Assembly: GCF_900107925.1 (NCBI RefSeq)
Contig: NZ_FNUJ01000007.1
Location: forward strand, 372,001-436,000
Direction: 5' to 3'
DNA length: 64,000 bases
From: Amycolatopsis pretoriensis
Lineage (GTDB): Bacteria; Actinomycetota; Actinomycetes; Mycobacteriales; Pseudonocardiaceae
Shown here: piece by piece, positions 31,526 through 39,799 of the stretch
Numbering within the stretch: position 1 is the first letter of the stretch
How the letters are laid out: every line of letters begins with the position of its first letter
Translations under genes and position numbers: made by a program
The notes under the pieces: generated by a model
The model's database searches: none
Seen by the model: only the letters and a program-made list of their open reading frames with translations
What the model was told of the DNA's origin: nothing

Positions 31526-32110
31526 ATGGGCTGGGCGCTGACGGCGGCGTTCGCGGCGCTGGCGCTGCCGTGCGTGCTGCGGCTGGTCCGCCTCGACTAC
31601 GTGCGCCTGGGTGCGGCGGTCCGCCACGGCGACCTGGCCGAGCTGCTGCTGGTGGTGGCGATGGTGGCGATGCTGTCCCCGGTGGGCGGCCCGATCCCGG
31701 CGGCGGGCTGGCAGGCGGTGCTGGCGCTGACGGCGGCGTGGTTCGCGGCGGCGTGGTGGCGTGGGCGCCGGTCGGGCTGCGCGCACCACGCGCTTTCGGC
31801 GGCGGCGATGTTCTACATGGTGACGGCGATGCCCCACGGCGGGATGGACCACGGACCGTGGCTGACGATGTCCACAATGGACGAGCGGCTGGCGTTACCG
31901 GTGGTGGCCGTGGTGGCGGCGGGGTATTTCGTGGCGGACGCGGCGTGGGCGGGGGTCCGGGCGGTCCGCGGCGCACCGGGCGCGGTGGTCGGGGGAGAGG
32001 CCGGTATGGCTGGGGTCACGCGGGTGCGGGCCGGGCAGGCTTCGCGCGCGATGTGCCGGGCGGCGATGGGGGCGGGGATGGGCTACATGCTCCTGGCGGC
32101 CGCTTTGTGA
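31526..32110 (+). CDS. DUF5134-type multi-pass membrane protein
   Basis: About 194 residues with five hydrophobic segments. Histidine/methionine-rich loops (CAHHALSAAAMFYMVTAMPH, GGMDHGPWLTMSTM) between them are the hallmark of the actinobacterial DUF5134 family. Such His/Met loops may bind copper, but no function is established. A TTG six bases upstream is an alternative start. The gene is followed by the tandem repeat region. Confidence 0.72.
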   Translation: MGWALTAAFAALALPCVLRLVRLDYVRLGAAVRHGDLAELLLVVAMVAMLSPVGGPIPAAGWQAVLALTAAWFAAAWWRGRRSGCAHHALSAAAMFYMVTAMPHGGMDHGPWLTMSTMDERLALPVVAVVAAGYFVADAAWAGVRAVRGAPGAVVGGEAGMAGVTRVRAGQASRAMCRAAMGAGMGYMLLAAAL

Positions 32111-32129
32111 GGTGCGGGCGGGTCGTCGG

Positions 32130-32500
32130 AAGCTGCCACCGTGGCGGTCCCGGCTGCGCCGGGGCGGCGTGCTCGGGGATTGGCCTGTGGTTGGGTTCGA
32201 GATCGGCCACTGCGGCGGTCCGGGCTGTGCCGGGGCCGTGCGCTCGCGGGTCGGCCTGAGGTTGGGTTCGAGATCGGCCACTGCGGCGGTCCGGGCTGCG
32301 CCGGGGCCGCGTGCTCGCGGGTCGGCCTGAGGTTGGGTTCGAGATCGGCCACTGCGGCGGTCCGGGCTGTGCCGGAGCCGCGTGCTCGCGGGTCCGCCCC
32401 AAAGGTCGGCCTCAACACCCGCCACCGCGGCGGTCCCGGCTGTGCCGGAGCCGCGCGCTGGCGGGTCGGCCTGAGGTCGGGCTCGAGATCGCCGGGTCGG
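32130..32500. repeat. 71-bp imperfect tandem repeat, about five units
   Basis: The unit carries gatcggccactgcggcggtc then cgggctgtgccgggg and ctcgcgggtcggcctgaggt. Its start recurs at 32201, 32272 and 32343, an exact period of 71 bases; degenerate units flank on both sides. It lies between the DUF5134 gene and the convergent riboflavin kinase gene. All frames crossing it are repeat-derived, and none looks like a gene. There is nothing else in this 430-bp gap. Confidence 0.85.
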
Positions 32501-32542
32501 GGCTCGCGTGGCGGGCTTGCGGCGGCGGGGCGGCGGGCCGGC

Positions 32543-32998
32543 TCAGGCTTCGACCCGGCGGACCTCGCCCAACTCGCTCTCACCCGCGGCCGGGAGTGAA
32601 GCCGCCGGGTGGGCCGCGGTCCACTGGGTCGCCGCCGCGATGTCGTTCTTCAGCGCCGTGATCAAATCCTCCGCCGACGAGTACTTCTGCTGCTCCCGCA
32701 GGTGCGCGCCCAGCCACACCACGAGCGTCTCGTCGTACAAGTCACCCTTGAAGTCCAGTATGTGGGCCTCCAGCAGCCGGTAGCCGTCCGCTCCGTAGTA
32801 CGTCGGGCGGCGGCCCACCGAGATCGCCGCCGGGAGGTGCGTTCCGTCCGCCCTGCGGACCCAGCCCGCCCACACTCCGTCGCCGATCGAGCCCGATTGG
32901 TCGCGCAAGGCGATGTTGGCCGTGGGGAAGCCCAGCTCACGGCCTCGCTCGTCGCCGTGCTCGACCGTTCCCCGCACCACGAAGTATTCGGAAGTCAC
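32543..32998 (-). CDS. stand-alone riboflavin kinase domain (RibF C-terminal type)
   Basis: A 151-residue protein covering only the flavokinase domain: VRGTVEHGDERGRELGFPTANI (nucleotide/riboflavin loop with PTAN), WAGWVRRADGTHLPAAISVG, AHILDFKGDLYDETLVVWL. The FAD synthetase domain of bifunctional RibF is missing. It would make FMN from riboflavin and ATP. The position beside flavin-dependent steroid enzymes is suggestive but not proof of a link. Confidence 0.85.
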   Translation of the reverse strand: MTSEYFVVRGTVEHGDERGRELGFPTANIALRDQSGSIGDGVWAGWVRRADGTHLPAAISVGRRPTYYGADGYRLLEAHILDFKGDLYDETLVVWLGAHLREQQKYSSAEDLITALKNDIAAATQWTAAHPAASLPAAGESELGEVRRVEA

Positions 32999-33032
32999 CC
33001 CTCCACGGTAGCGGGCGCCGGCCGGGTCGGTC

Positions 33033-33881
33033 TCACGAAGTGGGCACCAGCACCGTGTCCGCCAGCACCGGGGCGTCGTCGCGCTCCGCCGCCGACGTCG
33101 TCACCAGCAGGCGGCCGGCCGAGCGCCACACCCGCGTCCGGAGCGTCTCGCCCGGGAACACCACCCCCGCGAACTTCGTCGAGAACGACGCCACCCGCGC
33201 CGGGTCGCCGTCCAGGAACTCGTTCACCAGCACCCGCGCGACGATCCCGTACGTGCACAGGCCGTGCAGGATCGGCCGGTCGAACCCGGCCGCCCGCGCG
33301 AACGCCGGGTCCGCGTGCAGCGGGTTGCGGTCGCCGCACAGCCGGTACAGCAGCGCCTGCTGCGGCAACGTCGGCGTCTCGAAGACGAAGTCCGGCTCGC
33401 CGGAAGGCCACTCGATCCGGTCGGACGGACCCCGCGAGCCGCCGAAACCGCCCTCGCCGCGGGCGAAGATGCTCGACCGGGCCGTCCACAGTGGATCGCC
33501 CGACGACGACGTGACCGCAACCTCCTGGATCACCACCGCGGCCTTGCCCTTGTCGTACACGTCGGCGATGCGGGAGCGAGCCACCGCCTTCCCCGACGTC
33601 GGGACCGGCCCGTGCAGGGTGATCTCCTGCTTGCCGTGCAGCACCTTCGCCAGGTCGATCTCGACGCCGGGGAACGACACCGCCGGCGGGTCGAACACGC
33701 GCAGGTTCGCCGCGACCGTCGCGAACGTCGGCAGCACCACCAGGTCCTGCTCGTAGGTGTAGCGCGGCTCGTCCGGGCCCGCGCCCAGCGCGAGGTGGTA
33801 GAGCAGCACGTCCGACGACGTCCAGGCGAAGTTCACCTCGCCGATCTCGGCACCGATGGCGACCGCGGGATCGATGGGCAC
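33033..33881 (-). CDS. MaoC-family 2-enoyl-CoA hydratase (Hsd4B/ChsH3-like)
   Basis: A 282-residue double hot-dog protein, closely patterned on M. tuberculosis Rv3538: start MPIDPAVAIGAEIGEVNFAW, DKGKAAVVIQE, SIFARGEGGFGG, and the hydratase motif YRLCGDRNPLHADPAFARAA with GFDRPILHGLCTYG (Asp/His catalytic pair). It hydrates enoyl-CoA intermediates of steroid side-chain beta-oxidation. It lies 9 bp after kshB in the same operon. Confidence 0.9.
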   Translation of the reverse strand: MPIDPAVAIGAEIGEVNFAWTSSDVLLYHLALGAGPDEPRYTYEQDLVVLPTFATVAANLRVFDPPAVSFPGVEIDLAKVLHGKQEITLHGPVPTSGKAVARSRIADVYDKGKAAVVIQEVAVTSSSGDPLWTARSSIFARGEGGFGGSRGPSDRIEWPSGEPDFVFETPTLPQQALLYRLCGDRNPLHADPAFARAAGFDRPILHGLCTYGIVARVLVNEFLDGDPARVASFSTKFAGVVFPGETLRTRVWRSAGRLLVTTSAAERDDAPVLADTVLVPTS

Positions 33882-33890
33882 GCGGGGCTC

Positions 33891-34922
33891 CTATTCGTAG
33901 CTGATCGAGACGTCGTCGGTGACCGGCAGCGACTGGCAGGCCAGCACGATGCCGTCGGCGATGTCCTCGGCGTCCAGGACCTCGTTGTGCAGCATCTTCA
34001 CCTCACCCGAGACGATCCGGCACGCGCACGCGCTGCATTGTCCCTCGCGGCACGAGTACGGCGCGTCCAGGCCCGCGTCCAGCAGGTGGTCCAGGAGCAT
34101 CCGCTGCCGCGGCCACGCCATCGACCGCGTCTCGCCGTCGAGGGTCACGGTCAGGGCCGCGGGAGCCTCGTCCGACTCCGGGGCCGACTCTTCGACGACG
34201 GCTTCGAACGGGTTCCCGGTCAGCGACGTGAACTTCTCGACGTGCACCCGGTCCCGCGGCACCCCGAGCTGCCCCAGCGCCTCGCGTACGGCGGCCATGA
34301 ACGGCGCCGGACCGCACAGGAAAGCCTCGTGGGACGTGTACGCCGAAGCCAGTCCACGCAGCTGCGACACGTCCGGCAGCCCCTGGACGCTCTCGAGCCA
34401 GTGCACGACGACCAACCGGTCGCCGTACCGCTTCGCCAGTGACGCGAGTTCGCCCGCGAAGATCACCGAATTCTCGTCCCGGTTCGCGTAGACCAGCACG
34501 ACCCGGCCGGACCCGGTCTCCAGCGCCGTCTTCAGGATCGCCATCACCGGCGTGATCCCGCTGCCGCCGGCGAAGAGCAGGAAGTCCTCGTCCACCGACG
34601 TCGGGCAGAACACGCCCGCCGGCGCGAGCACGTCGATCTCCATGCCCGGCCGCAAAGACGAGCACACCCAGCTCGACCCGTACCCGCCGTCGGTGCGCTT
34701 GACCGTCACCTGCACGCGGTTCTCGTGCGGCGCGCTCGACAGCGAGTAGCAGCGCGCCACCGAACCCGTCCGGTCGCTGGGGATCCGCAACGTCAGGAAC
34801 TGGCCCGCCGTATAGGAAAACGCCGCCGCGTGCTCGGCCGGGATCTCGAACACCACCGACCGCGCGTCCGCTGTCTCGACGACGACGTCGGCGACCGTCA
34901 GCGTGTAGACGCGCTCACCCAT
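33891..34922 (-). CDS. kshB: 3-ketosteroid 9alpha-hydroxylase reductase KshB
   Basis: A 343-residue FAD/[2Fe-2S] reductase. FAD-binding RCYSLSSAPHE, NAD-binding LLFAGGSGITPVMAI, FLCGPAPFMAAV, and a C-terminal plant-type ferredoxin domain with CREGQCSACACR and the distant fourth Cys (LACQSLPV). It passes electrons from NADH to the Rieske oxygenase KshA, which hydroxylates C9 and opens ring B. Its start overlaps the small Cys protein by eight bases. Confidence 0.92.
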   Translation of the reverse strand: MGERVYTLTVADVVVETADARSVVFEIPAEHAAAFSYTAGQFLTLRIPSDRTGSVARCYSLSSAPHENRVQVTVKRTDGGYGSSWVCSSLRPGMEIDVLAPAGVFCPTSVDEDFLLFAGGSGITPVMAILKTALETGSGRVVLVYANRDENSVIFAGELASLAKRYGDRLVVVHWLESVQGLPDVSQLRGLASAYTSHEAFLCGPAPFMAAVREALGQLGVPRDRVHVEKFTSLTGNPFEAVVEESAPESDEAPAALTVTLDGETRSMAWPRQRMLLDHLLDAGLDAPYSCREGQCSACACRIVSGEVKMLHNEVLDAEDIADGIVLACQSLPVTDDVSISYE

Positions 34923-35172
34923 CGGCCACCGCCAGCGAGCCCTCCCGCACCGCGTCGCCGATGCTGTCCGCCAGCTTCGGGCACGTGTCGAGCAGCGCCG
35001 ACGGGCCGTCCGCGTCGGCGAACACCGGGCAGGTCTCGGCGGGCCGGGACGTCCACTGGATGCTGGTGTGCTGGATGCTGTTCTTCTTCACCAGCACGCA
35101 CGTCCCGCAGCTGCGGCACTCGTGCGGCCGCAGCCCGCCCGACAGGAACTCGGTCTGCTCGGCGGTCGTCAC
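34915..35172 (-). CDS. small Cys-containing protein between kshA and kshB
   Basis: Eighty-five residues; the GTG start overlaps the kshA stop (GTGA). Four cysteines are spread as C-x2-C (HECRSCGTC region) plus single Cys in AETCPVF and DTCPKL. Its position next to kshA recalls Rv3527 in M. tuberculosis; that equivalence is an inference. It might be an iron-sulfur or zinc accessory protein of the hydroxylase. Confidence 0.65.
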   Translation of the reverse strand: MTTAEQTEFLSGGLRPHECRSCGTCVLVKKNSIQHTSIQWTSRPAETCPVFADADGPSALLDTCPKLADSIGDAVREGSLAVADG

Positions 35173-36305
35173 ACTTCCGCCTCGGTCTTCTGGCGGGCCA
35201 GGTTTTCCGCCACCTCCGCCGCCCAGGCCTCGTTCGCCTTCGAAGTGTCCACTTCGAACTCGAAGCGCCGGGTCATGTCCTCGGTGACGTCGGCCGCGTC
35301 GACGTAGAACTGCTGGTACCACCGGCGAAGCTGGTAGACCGGACCGTCCTCTTCGCACAGCAGCGGGTTGTCGATCTGCGTCTTGTGCTTCCAGATCTCG
35401 ACGTCCTGCAGGAACCCGGCCCCGATCCCGCGGGCCAGCTTCGCCGCGATCTTGTCGGCGTGCTCGTCGGTGAGCCCGTGCTGCTTCTTGACCTTCATGC
35501 CGTACTGCAGCACGAACGACGTCGGCGTCACGGGGTAGTGGCAGTTGATGAGCACGCTCTCGATCTCGTAGCCCTGGAACGAGTTCACCAGCTTGTTGAT
35601 CATGTAGGACGGCCCGAAGTACGACGCCTCCGAGCGCAGCAGGTTGTCCTCGCCGCCGTAGTTCGACGCCATGCCCATGTCCGGGCGGCCCTTGGTGTTG
35701 AGGTACTGCGTCGCGATGTGGCCCTCGAAGACGTTCTTGAAGTACGTCGGGTAGGCGTAGTGGATGTAGAAGAAGTGGGCCATGTCGACGACGTTGTCGA
35801 TGATCTCCCGGCAGTTCGAGCCGTCGATGAAGATCTCGTCCCAGGTCCAGTTGCTCCACTCGTCACTGTCGGCGGCCTCGATCCGCGGGATGGCCAGCTC
35901 CGCCGGCGGCGGGTTGCCTTCCGGGTCGTGCCAGACCATCAGCTGGCCGTTCTGCACCGACGCCGTCCACGACCGCGTCCGCGCGCGCAGCGGAACCCGC
36001 TTGGCGTAGGGGATCGAGACGCACTTGCCCTTGCCGTTCCAGCGCCAGTCGTGGAACGGGCACGCGACCTCGTCGCCCTTGACGCTGCCCTGGGTGAGGT
36101 CGCCGCCCATGTGCCGGCAGTAGCCGTCGAGGACGTTCAGCTCCCCGTGGGAGTCGGCGAACACCACCAGTTTCGTGCCGAACGCCGTGACGGCGTGCGG
36201 TTTCCCGTCGCGGAACCGCTCGGCCAGGCCGAGGCAGTGCCAGCCGCGCGCGAACCGGGTCGGCGGCTCTCCGGCGTAGATGGTGCGTACGGATTCCTGC
36301 GTCAT
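35169..36305 (-). CDS. kshA: 3-ketosteroid 9alpha-hydroxylase oxygenase KshA
   Basis: A 378-residue Rieske non-haem iron oxygenase. Rieske box CRHMGGDLTQGSVKGDEVAC followed by PFHDW (C-x-H...C-x2-H). The mononuclear iron site lies around NVVDMAHFFYIHYAYP (Asp/His-x4-His type), and GMKVKKQHGLTDEHADKIAA is shared with characterised KshA enzymes. It introduces the 9alpha-hydroxyl into androstadienedione-type steroids. Its ATG overlaps the kstD stop (ATGA), so kstD, kshA, the small protein, kshB and the hydratase form one operon. Confidence 0.94.
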   Translation of the reverse strand: MTQESVRTIYAGEPPTRFARGWHCLGLAERFRDGKPHAVTAFGTKLVVFADSHGELNVLDGYCRHMGGDLTQGSVKGDEVACPFHDWRWNGKGKCVSIPYAKRVPLRARTRSWTASVQNGQLMVWHDPEGNPPPAELAIPRIEAADSDEWSNWTWDEIFIDGSNCREIIDNVVDMAHFFYIHYAYPTYFKNVFEGHIATQYLNTKGRPDMGMASNYGGEDNLLRSEASYFGPSYMINKLVNSFQGYEIESVLINCHYPVTPTSFVLQYGMKVKKQHGLTDEHADKIAAKLARGIGAGFLQDVEIWKHKTQIDNPLLCEEDGPVYQLRRWYQQFYVDAADVTEDMTRRFEFEVDTSKANEAWAAEVAENLARQKTEAEV

Positions 36306-37966
36306 CGCTCGCCTCCCGTGGTCCCTTGATCTTCGTGCGCCAGCCGCGTCGCCGCAAGGTAGCCGAACACCATGGCCGGCCCGATGGTCGCGCCCGGCCC
36401 GGCGTACGTCCGGCCCATCACGGCCGCGCTGACGTTGCCCGCGGCGGACAGGCCCGGCACGACCGAACCGTCCTCCCGCAGGACTCGTGCCTGTTCGTCG
36501 GTCCGCAGCCCGCCCTTGGTGCCGAGGTCGCCCGGCACGATCTTCACCGCGTAGTACGGCGCTTTGTCGAGCGGGCCGAGGCTGGGGTTGGGCTTGTTGC
36601 GCGGGTCGCCGTAGTAGTGGTCGTACTTGCTGACCCCGCGCTGGAAGTCCTCGTCGACACCGTTGCGCGCGAAGCCGTTGAAGCGCTCGACGGTGGCCGC
36701 CAGTCCCTCGGGTGGGACGTCCATCTTCGCGGCCAAGCCTTCGAGCGAACCCGACTTCACCGCGATCCCGGCCTTGAACCAGCGGCCGGGCAGCGGCTGG
36801 CGCGGCCCGACGCCGGTGAACATGTACCGGTCCTTGTACTTCTGGTCGAACACCAGCCAGGTCGGGATGTGCTCGCCCGGGCCGTCGCCGGCGCCGTACA
36901 TCGCGTGCACGGCCTCGACGTAGGGCGCCGACTCGTTGCCGAACCGCTGCCCGCGCGCGTCGACCATGATGCAGCGCGGCCGCGACCGCTCGGCCAGGGC
37001 GAACCACGGCCCGCCGGTGAGCGGCAGCGACGGTCCCCACCAGGCGTCGTCCATCAGGTCGAGGGCGGCGCCGAGCTTGAGGCCGGCGGTGATGCCGTCG
37101 CCGGTGTTGGCGGCCGCGCCGACGGTCCAGTCGATGCCGATCGGCGCGCGTTGGTACTTTTCGCGCATCTCGAGGTTCTGCTCGAAGCCCCCGCTGGCGA
37201 GGATCACCCCGCGCCGCGCTCCGACGACGCCGTCCGCGGTCACGACGCCGGTGACGCGGTCGCCTTCGACCTGGAGGTCGACCAGCGGCGTGTTCAGCCG
37301 GACGTCGACGCCCGCCCTGGTCAGGCCCACGCGCAGGCCGGCCGCAAGCGCTTGCCCCATGCTCAGCAGCCGCTGCCCGCGCAGCTTCCCGACGAGCCAC
37401 TGGACGCCCAGGGACAGCATCCGGACGGCCCCGCGCGGGTGCCGCGCGAGGAGGCTCAGCCAGCGGTAGTCGGCCTGGGTGATCGGCACGCCGAGCGGGG
37501 GAGCGCTGTAGGGCGGTTCGAGGTGGGCCAGGTCGGCGCCGAGCAGCTTGCCGTCGAACGCCATCGGCTCGACCGACCGGCCGCCGGGCCGTCCGCCCGG
37601 GGCTTCGGGGTGGTAGTCGCTGTAGTCGCGGACCCACCGGAACTTCAACGGCGTGTGGTCGCAGACGAACTTCAGGACCTCGGGGCCGTGGTCGAGGAAC
37701 GTGTCGCGCCGGACGGCCGGGACGACGTCGCCGACGATCGAGGCCAGGTACTCGCGCGCCCGCTCGGGCGGTTCGTCGATCCCGGCGGCGCGCAGCGCGT
37801 GGTTGCCCGGCAGCCAGACCCCGCCGCCGGAGCGGGCGGTCGAGCCGCCGAAGCAGGCGGCCTTCTCGAGGACGACGACGCTCAGGCCGTTACGGGCCGC
37901 GGCCAGCGCGGCGGTCATCCCGGCGGCGCCACTGCCGACGACGACGACGTCGAACTGCTCCGTCAT
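36302..37966 (-). CDS. kstD: 3-ketosteroid delta1-dehydrogenase KstD
   Basis: A 554-residue FAD protein: dinucleotide-binding VVVVGSGAAGMTAALAAARN, FGGSTARSGGGVWLPGNHAL (flavin loop), Tyr-containing RDYSDYHPEAPGG, GVILASGGFEQN, and the C-terminal GPGATIGPAMVFGYLA typical of KstD. It introduces the C1-C2 double bond in ring A. It is first in the minus operon and starts 202 bp from a divergent flavoprotein gene, with KstR-like boxes between. Confidence 0.9.
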   Translation of the reverse strand: MTEQFDVVVVGSGAAGMTAALAAARNGLSVVVLEKAACFGGSTARSGGGVWLPGNHALRAAGIDEPPERAREYLASIVGDVVPAVRRDTFLDHGPEVLKFVCDHTPLKFRWVRDYSDYHPEAPGGRPGGRSVEPMAFDGKLLGADLAHLEPPYSAPPLGVPITQADYRWLSLLARHPRGAVRMLSLGVQWLVGKLRGQRLLSMGQALAAGLRVGLTRAGVDVRLNTPLVDLQVEGDRVTGVVTADGVVGARRGVILASGGFEQNLEMREKYQRAPIGIDWTVGAAANTGDGITAGLKLGAALDLMDDAWWGPSLPLTGGPWFALAERSRPRCIMVDARGQRFGNESAPYVEAVHAMYGAGDGPGEHIPTWLVFDQKYKDRYMFTGVGPRQPLPGRWFKAGIAVKSGSLEGLAAKMDVPPEGLAATVERFNGFARNGVDEDFQRGVSKYDHYYGDPRNKPNPSLGPLDKAPYYAVKIVPGDLGTKGGLRTDEQARVLREDGSVVPGLSAAGNVSAAVMGRTYAGPGATIGPAMVFGYLAATRLAHEDQGTTGGER

Positions 37967-37990
37967 GCCACCTCACTTGCTGTATCGATG

Positions 37991-38150
37991 GTTACCGATC
38001 TGGCCGACAGCCACGGCGGAAAGGCTGCCGGTGAGCGGGTCGCCACCGGTCCGTGTCCGCCTGCTTTTCGGCCAGATCGGTAACGTGTTCCACAACAAGA
38101 GTATCCAGTTGAGAGCCACTTTCGCTCACCATAGACGAGAACGTGTTTCA
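37991..38150. promoter_or_regulatory. divergent promoter with KstR-like boxes and a 16-bp inverted repeat
   Basis: Two KstR-like cores are present: GTAACGTGTTCCA around 38081-38092 and gagaacgtgtttca at 38137-38150, 18 bases before the plus-strand ATG. Separately, GTTACCGATCTGGCCG (37991-38006) and its exact reverse complement CGGCCAGATCGGTAAC (38069-38084) form a perfect 16-base inverted repeat with 62 bases between. The right arm touches the first KstR-like core. Confidence 0.6.
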
Positions 38151-38167
38151 GTTCTAGGGTACCGACC

Positions 38168-39766
38168 ATGGACGAACTCGTCGCGGACGTCATCATCGTG
38201 GGGTTCGGGGCGGCCGGCGCCTGCGCCGCTCTCGAAGCGGCCGACGCGGGCGCCGAGGTCATCATCGTCGAACGGTTCGCCGGTGGCGGCGCGAGCGCGG
38301 TCAGCGGCGGCGTGGTCTACGCGGGCGGCGGCACCGCCCAGCAGGTGGACGCGGGCGTCGACGACTCCGTCGACGCGATGTACGCCTACCTCAAGCTCGA
38401 GGCCGGGGACGTCGTCGCCGAGAAGACGCTGCGGCGCTTCTGCGAGGGCAGCCGCGAGATGATCACCTGGCTGGAGGGCAACGGCGTGCCCTTCGAAGGC
38501 AGCCTCTGCCCGTACAAGACGTCGTACCCCAGCGACGCCCACTACCTGTACTACTCCGGCAGCGAGGCCGCGGGCGGGTTCCGCGACGCGGCGAAGCCGG
38601 CCCCGCGCGGTCACCGCGTGAAGGGGCCCGGGACGTCGGGGAAGATGCTGATGACCCGCCTGGAAGAGGCCGTGCGCGAGCGCGGGATCCGGATGCTGAC
38701 CCAGACCCACGTCCGCGGTCTGATCCAGGAAGACGGCCGCGTCACCGGCCTGGTCGCCGACACGTTGGAGAACGCGCCCGCCGGAGTCAAAGCCCGGCAC
38801 CGGCGGCTCGCGCAGTACGCCGCCAAGCCCGGGATCTACATGCCCTCGCTGCGCAAGTCGCTGCACCGGCGCGTCGAACGCCTCGAACGCGCGCACGGCC
38901 GTGAGCTGCGGATCACCGCCCGGCGGGGGGTCGTGCTCGCCGCGGGCGGGTTCATCGCGAACCGCGAAATGGCGCGCGAACACGCCCCGCGGTACCGCGG
39001 CGGGCTCGCGCTCGGCACGTCCGCCGACGACGGCTCGGGTATCCGGCTCGGCGTCGAGGCCGGGGGCGCGACCGGTGAGCTGGGCCGGATCTCGGCCTGG
39101 CGGTTCGTCACGCCGCCGAGCGCGTTCCTCGGCGGGATCATCGTCGACGCCGGGGGACGGCGGGTCATCGACGAGTCCCGGTACGGCGCCGCCGTCGGCG
39201 AGAAGCTGATCGAAGAGCACGAGAGCAAGGGCTGGCTGCTCGTCGACGCGCCGATCGTCGCGGAGGCCCGGCGGGACGGCCGGAAGCAGAGCCAGTGGTT
39301 CCAATGGCTCCAGCTGCGGTACCTGCTGCGCCGCGGCCGGGTCATCGGCGCGACGGTCGAAGAGGCCGCGCGCAAGGCCGGCGTCGATCCGCAGGGGCTG
39401 CGGGCGAGTGTCGAGGCCTATCACGGCGCTTCGGATCCGGTCGGCAAGCCCGAGGAGTTCCGGCGGCGGCTGGAGAACCCGCCGTTCTCGCTCATCGACA
39501 TCTCGGTCCGGCCGAACCTGGGGTACCCCACGCCGATGCTGACCCTGGGCGGTCTGGTGGTCGACGAGGACACCGGCGCGGTGCGGGACGCGGCGGGGCA
39601 GTCCATTCCCGGGCTGTACGCCGCCGGGCGCACCGCGGTGGGAATCTGTTCCAGGTCCTACGTGAGCGGGTTGTCCCTGGCCGACTGCGTGTTTTCCGGC
39701 CGCCGGGCAGGGATCAACAGTGCCCTGGCGCAGGGTGTTCTCGACAAAAACGAGAACGTGTTCTAG
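38168..39766 (+). CDS. KstD-like FAD-dependent (keto)steroid dehydrogenase/reductase
   Basis: A 532-residue flavoprotein of the fumarate reductase/KstD superfamily: VIIVGFGAAGACAALEAADA, GGASAVSGGVVYAGGGT, MLMTRLEEAVRERGIRMLTQ, GVVLAAGGFIANREMA, and the C-terminal GLYAAGRTAVGICSRSYVSG. It differs from KstD in the flavin loop and C terminus and is closer in pattern to the Rv0785-type flavoproteins, so its substrate may be another steroid ring position. The KstR-like box before it and the one at its stop codon place it in the cholesterol regulon. Confidence 0.75.
   Translation: MDELVADVIIVGFGAAGACAALEAADAGAEVIIVERFAGGGASAVSGGVVYAGGGTAQQVDAGVDDSVDAMYAYLKLEAGDVVAEKTLRRFCEGSREMITWLEGNGVPFEGSLCPYKTSYPSDAHYLYYSGSEAAGGFRDAAKPAPRGHRVKGPGTSGKMLMTRLEEAVRERGIRMLTQTHVRGLIQEDGRVTGLVADTLENAPAGVKARHRRLAQYAAKPGIYMPSLRKSLHRRVERLERAHGRELRITARRGVVLAAGGFIANREMAREHAPRYRGGLALGTSADDGSGIRLGVEAGGATGELGRISAWRFVTPPSAFLGGIIVDAGGRRVIDESRYGAAVGEKLIEEHESKGWLLVDAPIVAEARRDGRKQSQWFQWLQLRYLLRRGRVIGATVEEAARKAGVDPQGLRASVEAYHGASDPVGKPEEFRRRLENPPFSLIDISVRPNLGYPTPMLTLGGLVVDEDTGAVRDAAGQSIPGLYAAGRTAVGICSRSYVSGLSLADCVFSGRRAGINSALAQGVLDKNENVF
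39751..39766. promoter_or_regulatory. KstR-like operator overlapping a stop codon, upstream of hsaA
   Basis: cgagaacgtgttctag is the best KstR-type palindrome in the window (GAGAAC-GT-GTTCTAG core). Its last three bases are the TAG stop of the preceding flavoprotein gene. It lies 34 bases before the hsaA ATG, so the hsa genes have their own KstR-controlled promoter. Confidence 0.7.
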
Positions 39767-39799
39767 TCTTGGCGCAGTGAGCAAGAGAGAGGACTGCGC

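Noticed and set aside
32141..32661. Several 90-150-residue frames in the 71-bp repeat region
   Set aside because: They consist only of translated repeat units and are open on several frames and both strands because of GC composition.
32543..32998. FMN riboswitch or full bifunctional RibF
   Set aside because: Only the kinase domain is encoded and no RFN-element-like leader is visible upstream.
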